A DNA stretch of 64,000 nucleotides from Methylobacterium mesophilicum SR1.6/6 (GCF_000364445.2 NZ_CP043538.1:6281447-6345446), one strand, 5' to 3'; counted from the stretch's first letter, positions 52,003 through 61,213 are shown. Program-made: numbers and translations. The notes: a model not told the origin generated them from the sequence alone.

Positions 52003-53541
52003 CTACTCCGCAGCCGGGAGGTCGAGGGCCAGCAACCGCGCGGTCCGGTTGCGGCCGGCCGCCCGCGGCTCGGCCTCGCTCATTTGCCGCCGCGCATCCG
52101 CGATGGCGGCGTGGACGCCGTCGACCGCCAGGATCAGCGCGCTCACCGTGCGGGCGTCGATGCTGCGCTCCCGGGCGTAGCAGACCACGTCGGCCACCAG
52201 CCCGTCGGTCTCGACCGCGATGGTGTCGAGCTCGGCGCTGCTCGTCGCCGCGCGCACCTCGCGCATGATGTCGAGGAGGCGGTCGAGAACGAAGTCCACA
52301 CGCTCCCGACGCTTGCGGGCCAGCCGCTGTCCGAGCCAGGCGAAGCCGGAGCCGATCGTGCCGCCGAAGAAGGCGAACAGGTAGATGTAATCCTCGTAGC
52401 GGTCGAGGAAGGTCTGCTGCTCGCGCTCGAAATAGTCGACTGCGCCGGGGTGGTTCGGCAGGCGCGCGGAGGTTGCTGCCACCGTGGTGTCGAAGTCCGG
52501 CGCCTTCATCAGCTTTGCGACGGGGGCCGCCGAGGCGAGCCGCGAGCGCCACTCGAACAGGTGCTGCGTCGCCGAGGCGACCGCGACTCGGCTCACCGTG
52601 CCGCGGGCCATCAGGCGGTACGAGGCGCCAACGGTCTTGACCTCCTCGTCGGGGCGTTTCGGGCGGCCCCCGAACGTCCCGGCCGGGATGGTCACCGCTT
52701 GGAGCTCTGGGAAGCGCTGCAGGATCGCGTCCCCGTCCGGGATCGAGACGAAGCCGATCTTGCGGTCCGGCGCGCCGAGCTCGACGGCCCGCACCATGGC
52801 GGCGGCCGCCTTCGAGGCGGGGCTCGCGATCACCGCGACCGCGTCGACGCGCTTGTCGGTGAGCGCGGCCGTGACCTCGCCGACCTTGAGGGGCACCACG
52901 ACGACGTGGCCCGCGGCGGCCTCGGGCTCACTGGCCCCCTGACCGTCCTCCGCAGCATCCGCGCTGGGCGTGTCCGGCACAAGGTCGTAGAAGGAGAGAA
53001 GGTTTGTCAGGAAGGACAGGTCGGCGCTGTGCCGCACCACGATGCCGAGGCGTTTGCGCGCCAGTGCGGGGACATCGTCGATGTCGGCCGCCTCGGGCGC
53101 CGCGATGACCAGGGCCTCGTCGTGCAGGATCGCCAGCGTCAGGCCGTTCTCGGGCAAGAATACGTCCGGCCGCACCACGGCGAGGTCAGCCTTGTTCCGC
53201 TGGAGCGCCATGGCGCTGTCGCGGACGTCGCCGTAGCGCACCACCTTGAGGCGCACATCTTCGCGAGCCCGGTCGAGGGCGTTGGCGTAGGCCTCGATCA
53301 GCGCCGCCTCGGGCCCGTCCTGCGGCCCGACCGCCACCGTCAGGGTATTCGGGCGCGAGAGATAGACGATCCCGGCCGCGACCGCGGCCAGCCCCAGGGC
53401 CACCAGGACCAGGAGCCACTCGCGCCGCATCAGGGATGCCGCCGCGGCATGCAGGCGCCTCCGCCATCGGTTCTGCGGGGGACCGGACGAAGAACGGTGG
53501 TTCGGGCCATGGCCGAGCCTGTCGCGTTGCGCGCGTTCCAT
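52003..53541 (-). CDS. TAXI-family TRAP-type substrate-binding protein
   Basis: A 512-residue membrane-anchored protein with the ATG at 53541; an ATG at 53598 would overlap the divergent recX. A membrane segment (LLVLVALGLAAVAAGIVYL, about 43-61) leads into TAXI-type binding domains (LTVAVGPQDGPEAALIEAYA, MALQRNKADLAVVRPD). A second hydrophobic segment follows near the end (LFAFFGGTIGSGFAWLG) and then a soluble helical tail. No TRAP permease gene is adjacent, so it may be a sensor or an orphan binder. Confidence 0.8.
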   Translation of the reverse strand: MERAQRDRLGHGPNHRSSSGPPQNRWRRRLHAAAASLMRREWLLVLVALGLAAVAAGIVYLSRPNTLTVAVGPQDGPEAALIEAYANALDRAREDVRLKVVRYGDVRDSAMALQRNKADLAVVRPDVFLPENGLTLAILHDEALVIAAPEAADIDDVPALARKRLGIVVRHSADLSFLTNLLSFYDLVPDTPSADAAEDGQGASEPEAAAGHVVVVPLKVGEVTAALTDKRVDAVAVIASPASKAAAAMVRAVELGAPDRKIGFVSIPDGDAILQRFPELQAVTIPAGTFGGRPKRPDEEVKTVGASYRLMARGTVSRVAVASATQHLFEWRSRLASAAPVAKLMKAPDFDTTVAATSARLPNHPGAVDYFEREQQTFLDRYEDYIYLFAFFGGTIGSGFAWLGQRLARKRRERVDFVLDRLLDIMREVRAATSSAELDTIAVETDGLVADVVCYARERSIDARTVSALILAVDGVHAAIADARRQMSEAEPRAAGRNRTARLLALDLPAAE

Positions 53542-53585
53542 ACCCGAGTCATGGAACGCAAACCTGTCGAGATCGTGAAGAACCG

Positions 53586-54182
53586 GTGAAACCGCCAAAC
53601 GTTGCAGGATCCGCGCCAGAGCGCCGTGAGCGGGAGATCAAACCTCCGGGGCCGGTGAGCCCGGCCTGGCTCGAGCGGGCAGCACTTCATTACCTGGAGC
53701 GCTACAGCGCCTCGACCGAGATGCTGCGCCGGACCCTCGCGCGACGCGTCCAGAAGCGCGCCCGCGCCCGAGGCGAGGACCCCGCGGCCTTCGCGGACCT
53801 CGTCACCGCGACCGTGGCGCGGGCGGTCTCGGCGGGTCTCGTGGACGACACGCGCTTCGCCGACATGCGCCTCGCCACCCTGCGACGCCGCGGCACGTCG
53901 AGCCGCGGCGTCTCGGCCAAGCTCGCCGCCAAGGGCGTTTCACGCGACGTAGTCGAGGCCGCCATGCAGGCGGAACGCGACGCCCTGGCCGACGGGGAGG
54001 CGCAGGGGATTGAGGATCAGGCGGCCCGGGCCTACGCCAAACGGCGGCGGCTCGGCCCGCACCGCCGTCCGGATCAGCGGGCCGCCTATCGAGACCGGGA
54101 TCTGGCTGCCCTGGCGCGCGCCGGCTTCGCGTACGATCTCGCCCGACGGGTGGTCGACGACGAGGGCGATGCTCCGGCGTGA
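53586..54182 (+). CDS. recX: Regulatory protein RecX
   Basis: A 198-residue protein. The three-helix RecX repeats are visible: AALHYLERYSASTEMLRRTL, VSAGLVDDTRFADMRLATLRRRGTSSRGVSAKLAAKGVS and a third near the end (AYAKRRRLGPHRR). It limits RecA filament extension. GTG at 53586 is chosen because the frame upstream does not resemble RecX. No recA is adjacent, and it precedes a LexA-box-controlled repair pair. Confidence 0.88.
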   Translation: MKPPNVAGSAPERREREIKPPGPVSPAWLERAALHYLERYSASTEMLRRTLARRVQKRARARGEDPAAFADLVTATVARAVSAGLVDDTRFADMRLATLRRRGTSSRGVSAKLAAKGVSRDVVEAAMQAERDALADGEAQGIEDQAARAYAKRRRLGPHRRPDQRAAYRDRDLAALARAGFAYDLARRVVDDEGDAPA

Positions 54183-54242
54183 CGGGTGCGGCATCGCGGC
54201 TCGGGGTGAATGAGCGGCCGCGCTTGCACCTTCGGCCGGGTT

Positions 54243-54257
54243 GTTCATTGTCTGTTC
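54243..54257 (+). promoter_or_regulatory. LexA box (alphaproteobacterial SOS operator)
   Basis: GTTCATTGTCTGTTC is an exact match to GTTC-N7-GTTC, the direct-repeat LexA site of alphaproteobacteria. It ends one base before the ATG at 54259, so LexA would block the radical-SAM/UdgX genes. Confidence 0.7.
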
Positions 54258-54258
54258 G

Positions 54259-55470
54259 ATGGACGAAGCTCTCGCCAAGAAGTTGCGCATCCTGGCGGAT
54301 GCCGCGAAGTACGATGCCTCCTGCGCCTCCTCGGCCGCGCCGAAGCGGGCTGCGGGCAAGGACGGGCTCGGCTCCACGACCGGAGCCGGGATCTGCCACG
54401 CCTACACGCCGGACGGGCGCTGCGTCTCGCTGCTCAAGATCCTATTGACCAATTGGTGCCTGTTCGACTGCGCCTACTGCATCAATCGGCGCTCCTCGAA
54501 CGTCAGGCGGGCGAAGTTCTCGGTCGAGGAAGTCGTCAACCTCACCCTGAATTTCTACCGGCGGAACTACATCGAGGGATTGTTTCTCTCCTCGGGCATC
54601 ATCAAGTCGCCCGACCACACGATGGAGCTGCTGACGCGGGTGGCGAAATCGCTCCGGCGCGACCATGGCTTCGCCGGCTACATCCACCTAAAGTCGATCC
54701 CCGAGGCGAGTCCCTGGCTGATCGAGGAGGCCGGCCTCTACGCCGATCGCCTGTCGATCAACGTCGAGCTGCCGACCGACGCCAGCCTTGAGCGCCTCGC
54801 CCCCGAGAAGGACGGTGCCGCGATCCAGGGCGCCATGGCACAGATCGGCGAGCGCATCGTACAGGCCAAGGCCGAGAAGCGCCGCTTCTCCCCCGCCGGC
54901 CACTCGACGCAGGTGATCGTGGGCGCGGATTCCACCACCGACGAGGCGCTGATCCGCAAGAGCGCGCTGCTCTACGGCAGCGTCGGTCTGAAGCGGGTCT
55001 ATTATTCCGCCTTCAGCCCGATCCCGGACGGCTCCGCGATCCTGCCGCCGAAGCCGCCGCCGCTCCAGCGGGAGCACCGGCTGTACCAAGCCGACTGGCT
55101 TCTGCGGTATTACGAATTCACGCCCGACGAGGTCGCGGACGCCTCCGAGGGCGGCATGCTCGCCCTCGACATCGACCCGAAGCTCGCCTGGGCACTGAAG
55201 CATCGCGACAAATTCCCGGTGGACGTGAACAAAGCCGACCGGGAATGGCTGCTGCGCGTGCCGGGGCTCGGCGCACGGGCGGTGGACAAGATCGTCAAGG
55301 CACGCCGCCACGCCACCCTGCGCCTGGATGACGTCGCCCGGCTGACCTCGGGCCTGAAGCGGGCGCGGCCGTTCCTCGTTGCAGCCGATCACCGCCCGAT
55401 CGGGCTGACCGACCGGCTCGATCTACGAGCGCGGCTGGTCGAGCCGGCGACGCAGCTGAGCCTGTTCTGA
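54259..55470 (+). CDS. Putative DNA modification/repair radical SAM protein
   Basis: A 403-residue radical SAM enzyme. The cluster motif CLFDCAYC (C67, C71, C74) is preceded by KYDASCASSAA. A C-terminal helix-hairpin-helix (NKADREWLLRVPGLGARAVDKIV) points to DNA binding. This family is habitually paired with a TIGR03915/UdgX protein, as here, where the next ATG overlaps its TGA (TGATG). The reaction is not known. A LexA box is immediately upstream. Confidence 0.88.
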   Translation: MDEALAKKLRILADAAKYDASCASSAAPKRAAGKDGLGSTTGAGICHAYTPDGRCVSLLKILLTNWCLFDCAYCINRRSSNVRRAKFSVEEVVNLTLNFYRRNYIEGLFLSSGIIKSPDHTMELLTRVAKSLRRDHGFAGYIHLKSIPEASPWLIEEAGLYADRLSINVELPTDASLERLAPEKDGAAIQGAMAQIGERIVQAKAEKRRFSPAGHSTQVIVGADSTTDEALIRKSALLYGSVGLKRVYYSAFSPIPDGSAILPPKPPPLQREHRLYQADWLLRYYEFTPDEVADASEGGMLALDIDPKLAWALKHRDKFPVDVNKADREWLLRVPGLGARAVDKIVKARRHATLRLDDVARLTSGLKRARPFLVAADHRPIGLTDRLDLRARLVEPATQLSLF

Positions 55471-57116
55471 TGAGGCCTGGAACCAAGCCTCTCCCTTCCC
55501 CCTCTGCGGGGGAGGGTGGCCCGCGAAGCGCGTCGGGAGCGGGGAGCGACGGCGCAGGAAGAGGCGCTGGCGCGCCCGCCGGGCTTGCCTTTTCCGGAAG
55601 CCTCGCTCCCCTCTTGCGGGACTTCGTCCCGGCCCGACCCTCGCTGACGCGAGGGCTACCCTCCCCCGCAGAGGGGGATGGGGAGGCGCGCGCGCCGCGT
55701 ACCATCACCCTGCGTCCGGGCGCCGACTTCGACGGCTTCCGCAAGGCCGTCCGCGGCCTCGTCGCACATGGCGTTCCGCCAGAGGTGGTGGCGTGGTCGG
55801 TGACGGACGCCCCCGGCCTGTTCGGCGCCGAGGCGGATCATACTGCCGCCGCGCCGCTCACCCTTCCGAAACCCGTCGCCGCTTTGATCCCGCAGGTGAT
55901 CCCCCACCGCGATCCCGAGCGCTATGGCCTGCTCTACGCGCTGATCTGGCGCGTCTGCCACGGCGAGCGGCACCTGATGGAGGTGGACAGCGATCCGCTG
56001 GTCCACCGCCTGCACCGGATGGCGAAGGCGATCGGGCGCGACCTCCACAAGATGCATGCTTTCCTGCGCTTCCGCCGGGCCGAGGACAGCGGCGGCGAGC
56101 ATTACGTCGCTTGGTTCGAGCCGGACCACCACATCCTGGAGGCGGCGGCTCCGTTCTTCGTCAATCGCTTCCGCGGCATGCGCTGGTCGATCCTGACGCC
56201 CGAAGGCTCGGCCCACTGGGATACCGAGACCCTGACGTTCGGGCCGCCGGGCGACCGAACGCAACTGCCCGAGGGCGACGGCTTCGAGGCCGGCTGGCAG
56301 ACCTACTACGAGAGCACGTTCAACCCGGCCCGCACCAATCTGAAGGCCATGCGTGCCGAGATGCCCAAGAAGTACTGGCACAACATGCCCGAGACCGCCG
56401 CGATCCCCGCCCTCGTCCGGGCGGCGGCCGGGCGCACCGAAGCGATGATCGAGAGGGAGCCGACCATGCCCACACGCCGCGAACCCGCCCGCGCCGTCGC
56501 CGCCATGGCCGACCAGGATCCCAAGACCCTCGACGAGCTGAACGCGATCATCCGCCGGACTGAGCCGCTGGTACCGGGGGCGACCCAGGCCGTCCTCGGT
56601 GAAGGGCCGGTCGGCGCCACGGTCGCCTTCGTGGGCGAGCAGCCCGGCGATCAGGAGGACCGGCAGGGCCGCCCGTTCGTCGGGCCGGCCGGGCAGCTCC
56701 TGTCCCGCGCCATGGCGGAGGCCGGGATCGACCGTGGGGTGAGCTACCTGACGAATGCGGTCAAGCACTTCAAGTTCGAGGAGCGCGGCAAGCGCCGCAT
56801 CCACCAGAAGCCGACGGCTGGCGAGGTGAGCCATTATCGCTGGTGGCTTGACCGGGAGCTCGAGTTCGTGGCCCCGAAGCTGGTGGTGGCTCTAGGCGCG
56901 ACGGCCGTGCTGGCGCTGACCGGCAAGGCGGTCCCGATCACCCGGGCGCGCGGCCCGTTCCGGTTCGACCGGCACGACAACCGCTTCCAGGGCTTCATCA
57001 CGGTCCACCCGTCCTACCTTCTGCGCCTGCCCGACGAGGCGAAGGAGGAGGCCTACGCGGCCTTCGTGGACGACCTGCGCCGGGTGCAGGCGCTGGGGCG
57101 GGAGTTGGCGGCGTGA
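55470..57116 (+). CDS. DUF4130 + UdgX-like uracil-DNA glycosylase fusion with in-frame repeat insertion
   Basis: A 548-residue protein. The part from about residue 80 to 330 is the DUF4130/TIGR03915 domain (GLLYALIWRVCHGERHL, LHKMHAFLRFR, YWHNMPETA). The last 200 residues are UdgX-like: GEQPGDQEDRQGRPFVGPAG, the R-loop KRRIHQKP with H445 (the residue that binds uracil covalently in UdgX) and HPSYLLRLPD. Residues from about 8 to 72 are encoded by a 195-bp palindromic repeat, not by the family. It would remove or trap uracil in DNA. The start ATG overlaps the previous stop. TTG near 55613 is the only other reasonable in-frame start. Confidence 0.85.
   Translation: MRPGTKPLPSPSAGEGGPRSASGAGSDGAGRGAGAPAGLAFSGSLAPLLRDFVPARPSLTRGLPSPAEGDGEARAPRTITLRPGADFDGFRKAVRGLVAHGVPPEVVAWSVTDAPGLFGAEADHTAAAPLTLPKPVAALIPQVIPHRDPERYGLLYALIWRVCHGERHLMEVDSDPLVHRLHRMAKAIGRDLHKMHAFLRFRRAEDSGGEHYVAWFEPDHHILEAAAPFFVNRFRGMRWSILTPEGSAHWDTETLTFGPPGDRTQLPEGDGFEAGWQTYYESTFNPARTNLKAMRAEMPKKYWHNMPETAAIPALVRAAAGRTEAMIEREPTMPTRREPARAVAAMADQDPKTLDELNAIIRRTEPLVPGATQAVLGEGPVGATVAFVGEQPGDQEDRQGRPFVGPAGQLLSRAMAEAGIDRGVSYLTNAVKHFKFEERGKRRIHQKPTAGEVSHYRWWLDRELEFVAPKLVVALGATAVLALTGKAVPITRARGPFRFDRHDNRFQGFITVHPSYLLRLPDEAKEEAYAAFVDDLRRVQALGRELAA
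55491..55685. repeat. Palindromic element inserted in frame in the UdgX-fusion gene
   Basis: Arms at 55491-55517 and 55658-55685 are near-perfect reverse complements (CCCCTCTGCGGGGGAGGGT and its complement). The element is 195 bp, exactly 65 codons, so the downstream reading frame stays open. The sequence type, GC-rich with GGAGGGT ends and GCGAAGCGCG inside, is that of intergenic repeats of Methylobacterium and relatives. Confidence 0.8.
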
Positions 57117-57176
57117 TCTTCCAACCTCGCGGTTCTGCTATGCTGGCAGGCGCCGAATCCCTCCGGTCCCGTTGCC

Positions 57177-57474
57177 ATGGATAAGCTCGCCGCCCTCGAC
57201 ATCCTGCGCGCCAACGAGGCGGAACTGCGCCGCAGTGGGGTGCTGCACGCAGCCTTGTTCGGATCCGTCGCCCCGGGGGGAGGCGCATGCGGAGAGCGAC
57301 GTCGACGTGATGATCGAGATCGGCGCACCGGTCGTAGGCGGTGTCTACGGCAACGTCGGGCTGTGCCAGTTCATCGATGATCTGTTTCCGATCCGAGTCG
57401 ACATTGCGAACCGCAAAGGCCTGAAGAGGCGGATCCGGGAGCGAGCCGAGTGCGATGCCCTCGTCGCTTTCTGA
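57177..57474 (+). pseudogene. Frameshifted MNT-type nucleotidyltransferase antitoxin gene
   Basis: The first frame gives MDKLAALDILRANEAELRR and ends the conserved part at LFGSVA. The second frame supplies RGEAHAESDVDVMIEI, completing the GSVARG-x5-SDVDV motif. The break lies in CCCCGGGGGG at 57270-57279, where one base too many is present. Downstream reads LCQFIDDLFPIRVDIAN, as in intact MNT proteins. It could be a real decay, phase variation at the homopolymer, or a sequencing error. Confidence 0.75.
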
Positions 57475-57814
57475 GCGCGACGGCGCCGCCGGCGCGGATA
57501 TGCTCGTCAACGCGCAACGGGCCGTTGATTTCGTCACTGGGTTCACGTCGTCGACCTTCGCGGCGGACGAGCGGACCCATTTCGAAGTCATTCGCTGCCT
57601 GGAGATCATCTCCGAAGCAAGCCGTCGGCTCAGCGCCGGGACGAAGGCCCGGTACTCCGACGTGCCGTGGCGACAGATCGCGGGCGCGGGCAACGTCTAT
57701 CGGCACGGCTACGATAGCGTGACGCTGGACATCGTCTGGCTCACCGTCCACGACGAGCTGCCTGTGCTGATTGCGGCCGGCCGCGCCGCGCCGGTCCGCA
57801 TGTCTGACCCCTGA
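57455..57814 (+). CDS. HepT-like HEPN ribonuclease toxin, probably inactive
   Basis: A 119-residue HEPN protein (DUF86/HepT). It overlaps the MNT gene by 20 bp, the usual pair order. The catalytic motif R-x4-H-x-Y reads GNVYRHGY, with G79 in place of Arg, H84 and Y86 kept. HepT toxins cut RNA through that motif and the MNT partner AMPylates the Tyr. Loss of the Arg predicts weak or no RNase activity, consistent with the damaged antitoxin gene. Confidence 0.8.
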   Translation: MPSSLSERDGAAGADMLVNAQRAVDFVTGFTSSTFAADERTHFEVIRCLEIISEASRRLSAGTKARYSDVPWRQIAGAGNVYRHGYDSVTLDIVWLTVHDELPVLIAAGRAAPVRMSDP

Positions 57815-57836
57815 TCACCCCGAGACGCTCACCCTC

Positions 57837-60800
57837 ATGACTGCCGAGACCGCCTCCGCAAGTCCCAAGAAGGTCGGCCCCGGCGATCAGGTGATCCTGG
57901 TCGACGGCTCGTCGTTCATCTTCCGGGCCTATTTCCAGTCGATCAATCAAGACCAGAAGTACAATTCGCGCCCCTCCGACGGCCTGCCCACCGGCGCCGT
58001 GCGGCTGTTCTGCACCAAGATCGCGCAGTTCCTGCAAGACGGCGCGGCCGGCACGATGCCGACCCATCTCGGCATCGTCTTCGACAAGTCAGAGGGCTCG
58101 TTCCGCAAGGAGATGTTCCCGGACTACAAGGGCCACCGCCCCGACGCGCCCGACGACCTCAAGCGCCAGATGCCGCTGATGCGCGACGCGGTGCGCGCCT
58201 TCGGCCTGCACGCGGTGGAGCTGGAACGCTACGAGGCCGACGACCTCATCGCCACCTACACCCGCCAAGCCGAGGCGCGGGGCGCGGGCGTCATCATCGT
58301 CTCCTCCGACAAGGACCTGATGCAGCTCGTCGGGCCGCAGGTGCGGTTCTACGATTTCGAGTCGGGCGCCAAGGGCAAGCCCGGCTATCGGCCCGAGCGC
58401 AACCTCGATGTCGAGGCAATCATCGCCAAGTGGGAGGGCCTGCAGCCGAACCAGATCGGCGACGCGCTGGCGCTGATCGGCGACACCTCCGACAACGTGC
58501 CCGGCGTGCCCGGCATCGGCCTCAAGACCGCGGCGGCGCTGATCAAGGAGTTCGGCAACCTCGAGGCCCTGCTGGAGCGGGCCGGCGAGATCAAGCAGCC
58601 GAAGCGCCGCGAGACGCTGCTGGCCAACGTCGACCAGGCCAAGCTCTCGCGCAAGCTTGTGGCACTGATGGAGGACGTGCCGGTCCCGGTGCCGCTGGAC
58701 GAACTCGGCGTGCCCAAGCCCGACCCGGAGAAGCTCGTCGGCTTCCTGAAGGCGATGGAGTTCAACACGCTCACCCGCCGCATCGCCCAGATGCTGCACG
58801 TCGACCCCGAGGCAGTGAAGCCTGATCCGCGACTCCTGCCGGGCGCCCGGCCGCATGCCTACAGCAACGGCGCGGGAGGTAGCGACGCAGTGCCGTTCTT
58901 CGGCGATTCCGTGCCGCCGGATCCCGAGACAGCGGCGGCCGGGGCCGAGCGCCCGCCGGGCGCGGCTCCTCCGGAGGGCGGCGAGGTCGACCCCTTCGCC
59001 GATCTCGACCTGCCCGACGCCCCCGCCAAGCCCCGGGCCCCCGTCGAAGCGACGCCAGGCAACGTGGTGGCGGCACGCGCCGCCGAGGCGGTGGCGCCAT
59101 TCGACACCGCGGCCTACGAGACGGTCTCGACCCTGGAGCAGCTCGACGCATGGATCGCCGAGGCCGAAGAGGCCGGCGTGATCGCGGTCGACACCGAGAC
59201 CGATGCCCTCGACGCCCACAGGGCCGGCCTCGTCGGCGTCTCGCTGGCGGTGGCGACCGGCCGCGCCTGCTACATCCCGCTCGCCCACGTCCAGGCCGCC
59301 AAGGTGCAGGCCGACGCCACCGACCTGTTCGGCGAGGGCGCTGCGCCCTCCGACGTGGTCGAGCCGGTGCCGGGCCAGATCCCGCTCAAGGAGGCCCTCG
59401 CGCGGCTGAAGCCGCTCCTGGAGCATCCGGGCGTCCTGAAGGTCGGGCAGAACCTGAAATACGACTGGGTCGTGCTCGCCCGCTACGGCATCGAGGTGGC
59501 GCCGTTCGACGACACGATGCTGATCTCCTACGTGCTCGACGCCGGCAAGGGCGGCCACGGCATGGACGAGCTTGCCCGCCGCCATCTCGGCCACCAGCCG
59601 ATCACGTTTTCCGATGTCGCCGGCACCGGCCGGAACAAGGTGACCTTCGACCGGGTCGCCATCGATAAGGCCACCGCCTACGCGGCCGAGGACGCGGACG
59701 TCACCTTACGCCTGTGGCGGATGATGAAGCCGCGCCTCGTGGCGGAGCACCGGGTCGCGGTCTACGAGACATTGGAGCGGCCCCTTCTGCCGGTGATCGC
59801 CCGGATGGAGCAGCGCGGCATCCGGGTCGACCGGGACATGCTGAGCCGGCTCTCCGGCGACTTCTCGCAGATCCTTGTCCGCCTGGAGGAGGAGATCCAG
59901 GAGGATGCCGGCGAGAAGTTCTCCGTCGGCTCGCCGAAGCAGATCGGCGACATCCTGTTCGGCAAGATGGGCCTGCCGGGGGCCAAGAAGACACCCTCCG
60001 GCCAATGGGCGACGCCTGCCACGCTGCTGGAGGAGCTGGCCCAGGCGGGCCACGAACTTCCGAAGAAGATCCTAGAGTACCGCCAGCTCTCGAAGCTGAA
60101 ATCCACCTACACGGACTCCCTCCAGACCCATGCCGATCGCGAAACCGCGCGGGTCCACACGTCGTTCTCCCTGGCGGCGACCACGACGGGGCGACTCTCC
60201 TCCTCCGAGCCGAACCTGCAGAACATCCCGATCCGCACCGAGGAGGGACGGCGCATCCGCCGCGCCTTCGTGGCCGCGCCCGGCAACCGGCTGATTTCGG
60301 CCGACTACTCGCAGATCGAGTTGCGGCTCCTGGCCCACATGGCCGACATTCCGGAACTCCGGAAGGCCTTCGAGGACGGGATCGACATCCACGCGGCCAC
60401 CGCCTCGGCGATGTTCGGCGTGCCGCTCAAGGACATGACCCCTGACCTGCGGCGGCGGGCCAAGACCATCAATTTCGGCATCATCTACGGCATCTCGGCC
60501 TTCGGGCTGGCCGACCGGCTCGGGATCGGCCGCGAGGAGGCCTCGGCGTTCATCAAGCAGTATTTCGAGCAGTTCCCGGGGATCCGAGACTACATCGAGA
60601 CGACCAAGAAGAGTTGCCGCGACAAGGGCTTCGTGACGACCCTGTTCGGCCGGGTCTGCCACTACCCGCAGATCCGCTCCAACAACCCGTCCGAGCGCGC
60701 CAGCGTCGAGCGGCAGGCGATCAACGCGCCGATTCAAGGCTCGGCCGCCGACATCATCCGCCGGGCCATGGCGCGGATGGAGACGGCGCTGGCGGCCAAG

Positions 60801-60989
60801 AAGCTCAAGGCGCAGATGCTGCTGCAGGTGCACGACGAGCTGGTGTTCGAGGTTGCCGAGGACGAGGTGGACAAAGCGATCCCGGTGATCGCCTCGGTGA
60901 TGGAGGAGGCGCCGGCGCCCGCGCTGACACTGCGGGTGCCGCTGGTGGTGGAGGCCAAGGCGGCTGGGAACTGGCAAGAGGCGCATTGA
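57837..60989 (+). CDS. polA: DNA polymerase I
   Basis: A 1050-residue enzyme. Order: 5'-3' exonuclease (about 15-310, ILVDGSSFIFRAYF, LIVSSDKD-like VIIVSSDKDLMQ, DTSDNVPGVPGIG), a Pro/Ala linker, 3'-5' exonuclease (VIAVDTETDALDAHRAGLVG), and the Pol A domain (SADYSQIELRLLAH, RRRAKTINFGIIYG, LQVHDELVFE). It fills gaps and removes RNA primers. ATG at 57837 is chosen as family-like. Slightly longer than E. coli PolA because of the linker. Confidence 0.96.
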   Translation: MTAETASASPKKVGPGDQVILVDGSSFIFRAYFQSINQDQKYNSRPSDGLPTGAVRLFCTKIAQFLQDGAAGTMPTHLGIVFDKSEGSFRKEMFPDYKGHRPDAPDDLKRQMPLMRDAVRAFGLHAVELERYEADDLIATYTRQAEARGAGVIIVSSDKDLMQLVGPQVRFYDFESGAKGKPGYRPERNLDVEAIIAKWEGLQPNQIGDALALIGDTSDNVPGVPGIGLKTAAALIKEFGNLEALLERAGEIKQPKRRETLLANVDQAKLSRKLVALMEDVPVPVPLDELGVPKPDPEKLVGFLKAMEFNTLTRRIAQMLHVDPEAVKPDPRLLPGARPHAYSNGAGGSDAVPFFGDSVPPDPETAAAGAERPPGAAPPEGGEVDPFADLDLPDAPAKPRAPVEATPGNVVAARAAEAVAPFDTAAYETVSTLEQLDAWIAEAEEAGVIAVDTETDALDAHRAGLVGVSLAVATGRACYIPLAHVQAAKVQADATDLFGEGAAPSDVVEPVPGQIPLKEALARLKPLLEHPGVLKVGQNLKYDWVVLARYGIEVAPFDDTMLISYVLDAGKGGHGMDELARRHLGHQPITFSDVAGTGRNKVTFDRVAIDKATAYAAEDADVTLRLWRMMKPRLVAEHRVAVYETLERPLLPVIARMEQRGIRVDRDMLSRLSGDFSQILVRLEEEIQEDAGEKFSVGSPKQIGDILFGKMGLPGAKKTPSGQWATPATLLEELAQAGHELPKKILEYRQLSKLKSTYTDSLQTHADRETARVHTSFSLAATTTGRLSSSEPNLQNIPIRTEEGRRIRRAFVAAPGNRLISADYSQIELRLLAHMADIPELRKAFEDGIDIHAATASAMFGVPLKDMTPDLRRRAKTINFGIIYGISAFGLADRLGIGREEASAFIKQYFEQFPGIRDYIETTKKSCRDKGFVTTLFGRVCHYPQIRSNNPSERASVERQAINAPIQGSAADIIRRAMARMETALAAKKLKAQMLLQVHDELVFEVAEDEVDKAIPVIASVMEEAPAPALTLRVPLVVEAKAAGNWQEAH

Positions 60990-60995
60990 CAGGTC

Positions 60996-61021
60996 GGGTC
61001 GGATCGACGTTAAGCCGACCC
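60996..61021 (+). terminator. Possible terminator of polA
   Basis: GGGTCGG (60996-61002) can pair with CCGACCC (61015-61021) around a 12-base loop, followed only by CTTTGC. A weak U-tract makes this a tentative call. Confidence 0.35.
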
Positions 61022-61034
61022 CTTTGCAACTGGT

Positions 61035-61104
61035 GCGAAGCAAGCCGGTCAGCGCTACCCCTGCCAATGTCCTGGTGCCGTGGGTTGCTTCGCTCCGCTC
61101 GCGA
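61035..61104. repeat. Dispersed hairpin repeat related to the one at 23312
   Basis: GCGAAGCAA (61035-61043) faces TTGCTTCGC (61085-61093). The right half, TGGGTTGCTTCGCTCC and on, matches the right half of the repeat at 23312-23387. Confidence 0.6.
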
Positions 61105-61213
61105 GGACGGTGGTGCTCCGAAACGACGTCGTTGAACTGCGAGCGGGCCTCTTGGAGATGCCGCCGACGACGCTCATACGCCGTACGCCCATGACATGCC
61201 GCGTTCGTAGCTT

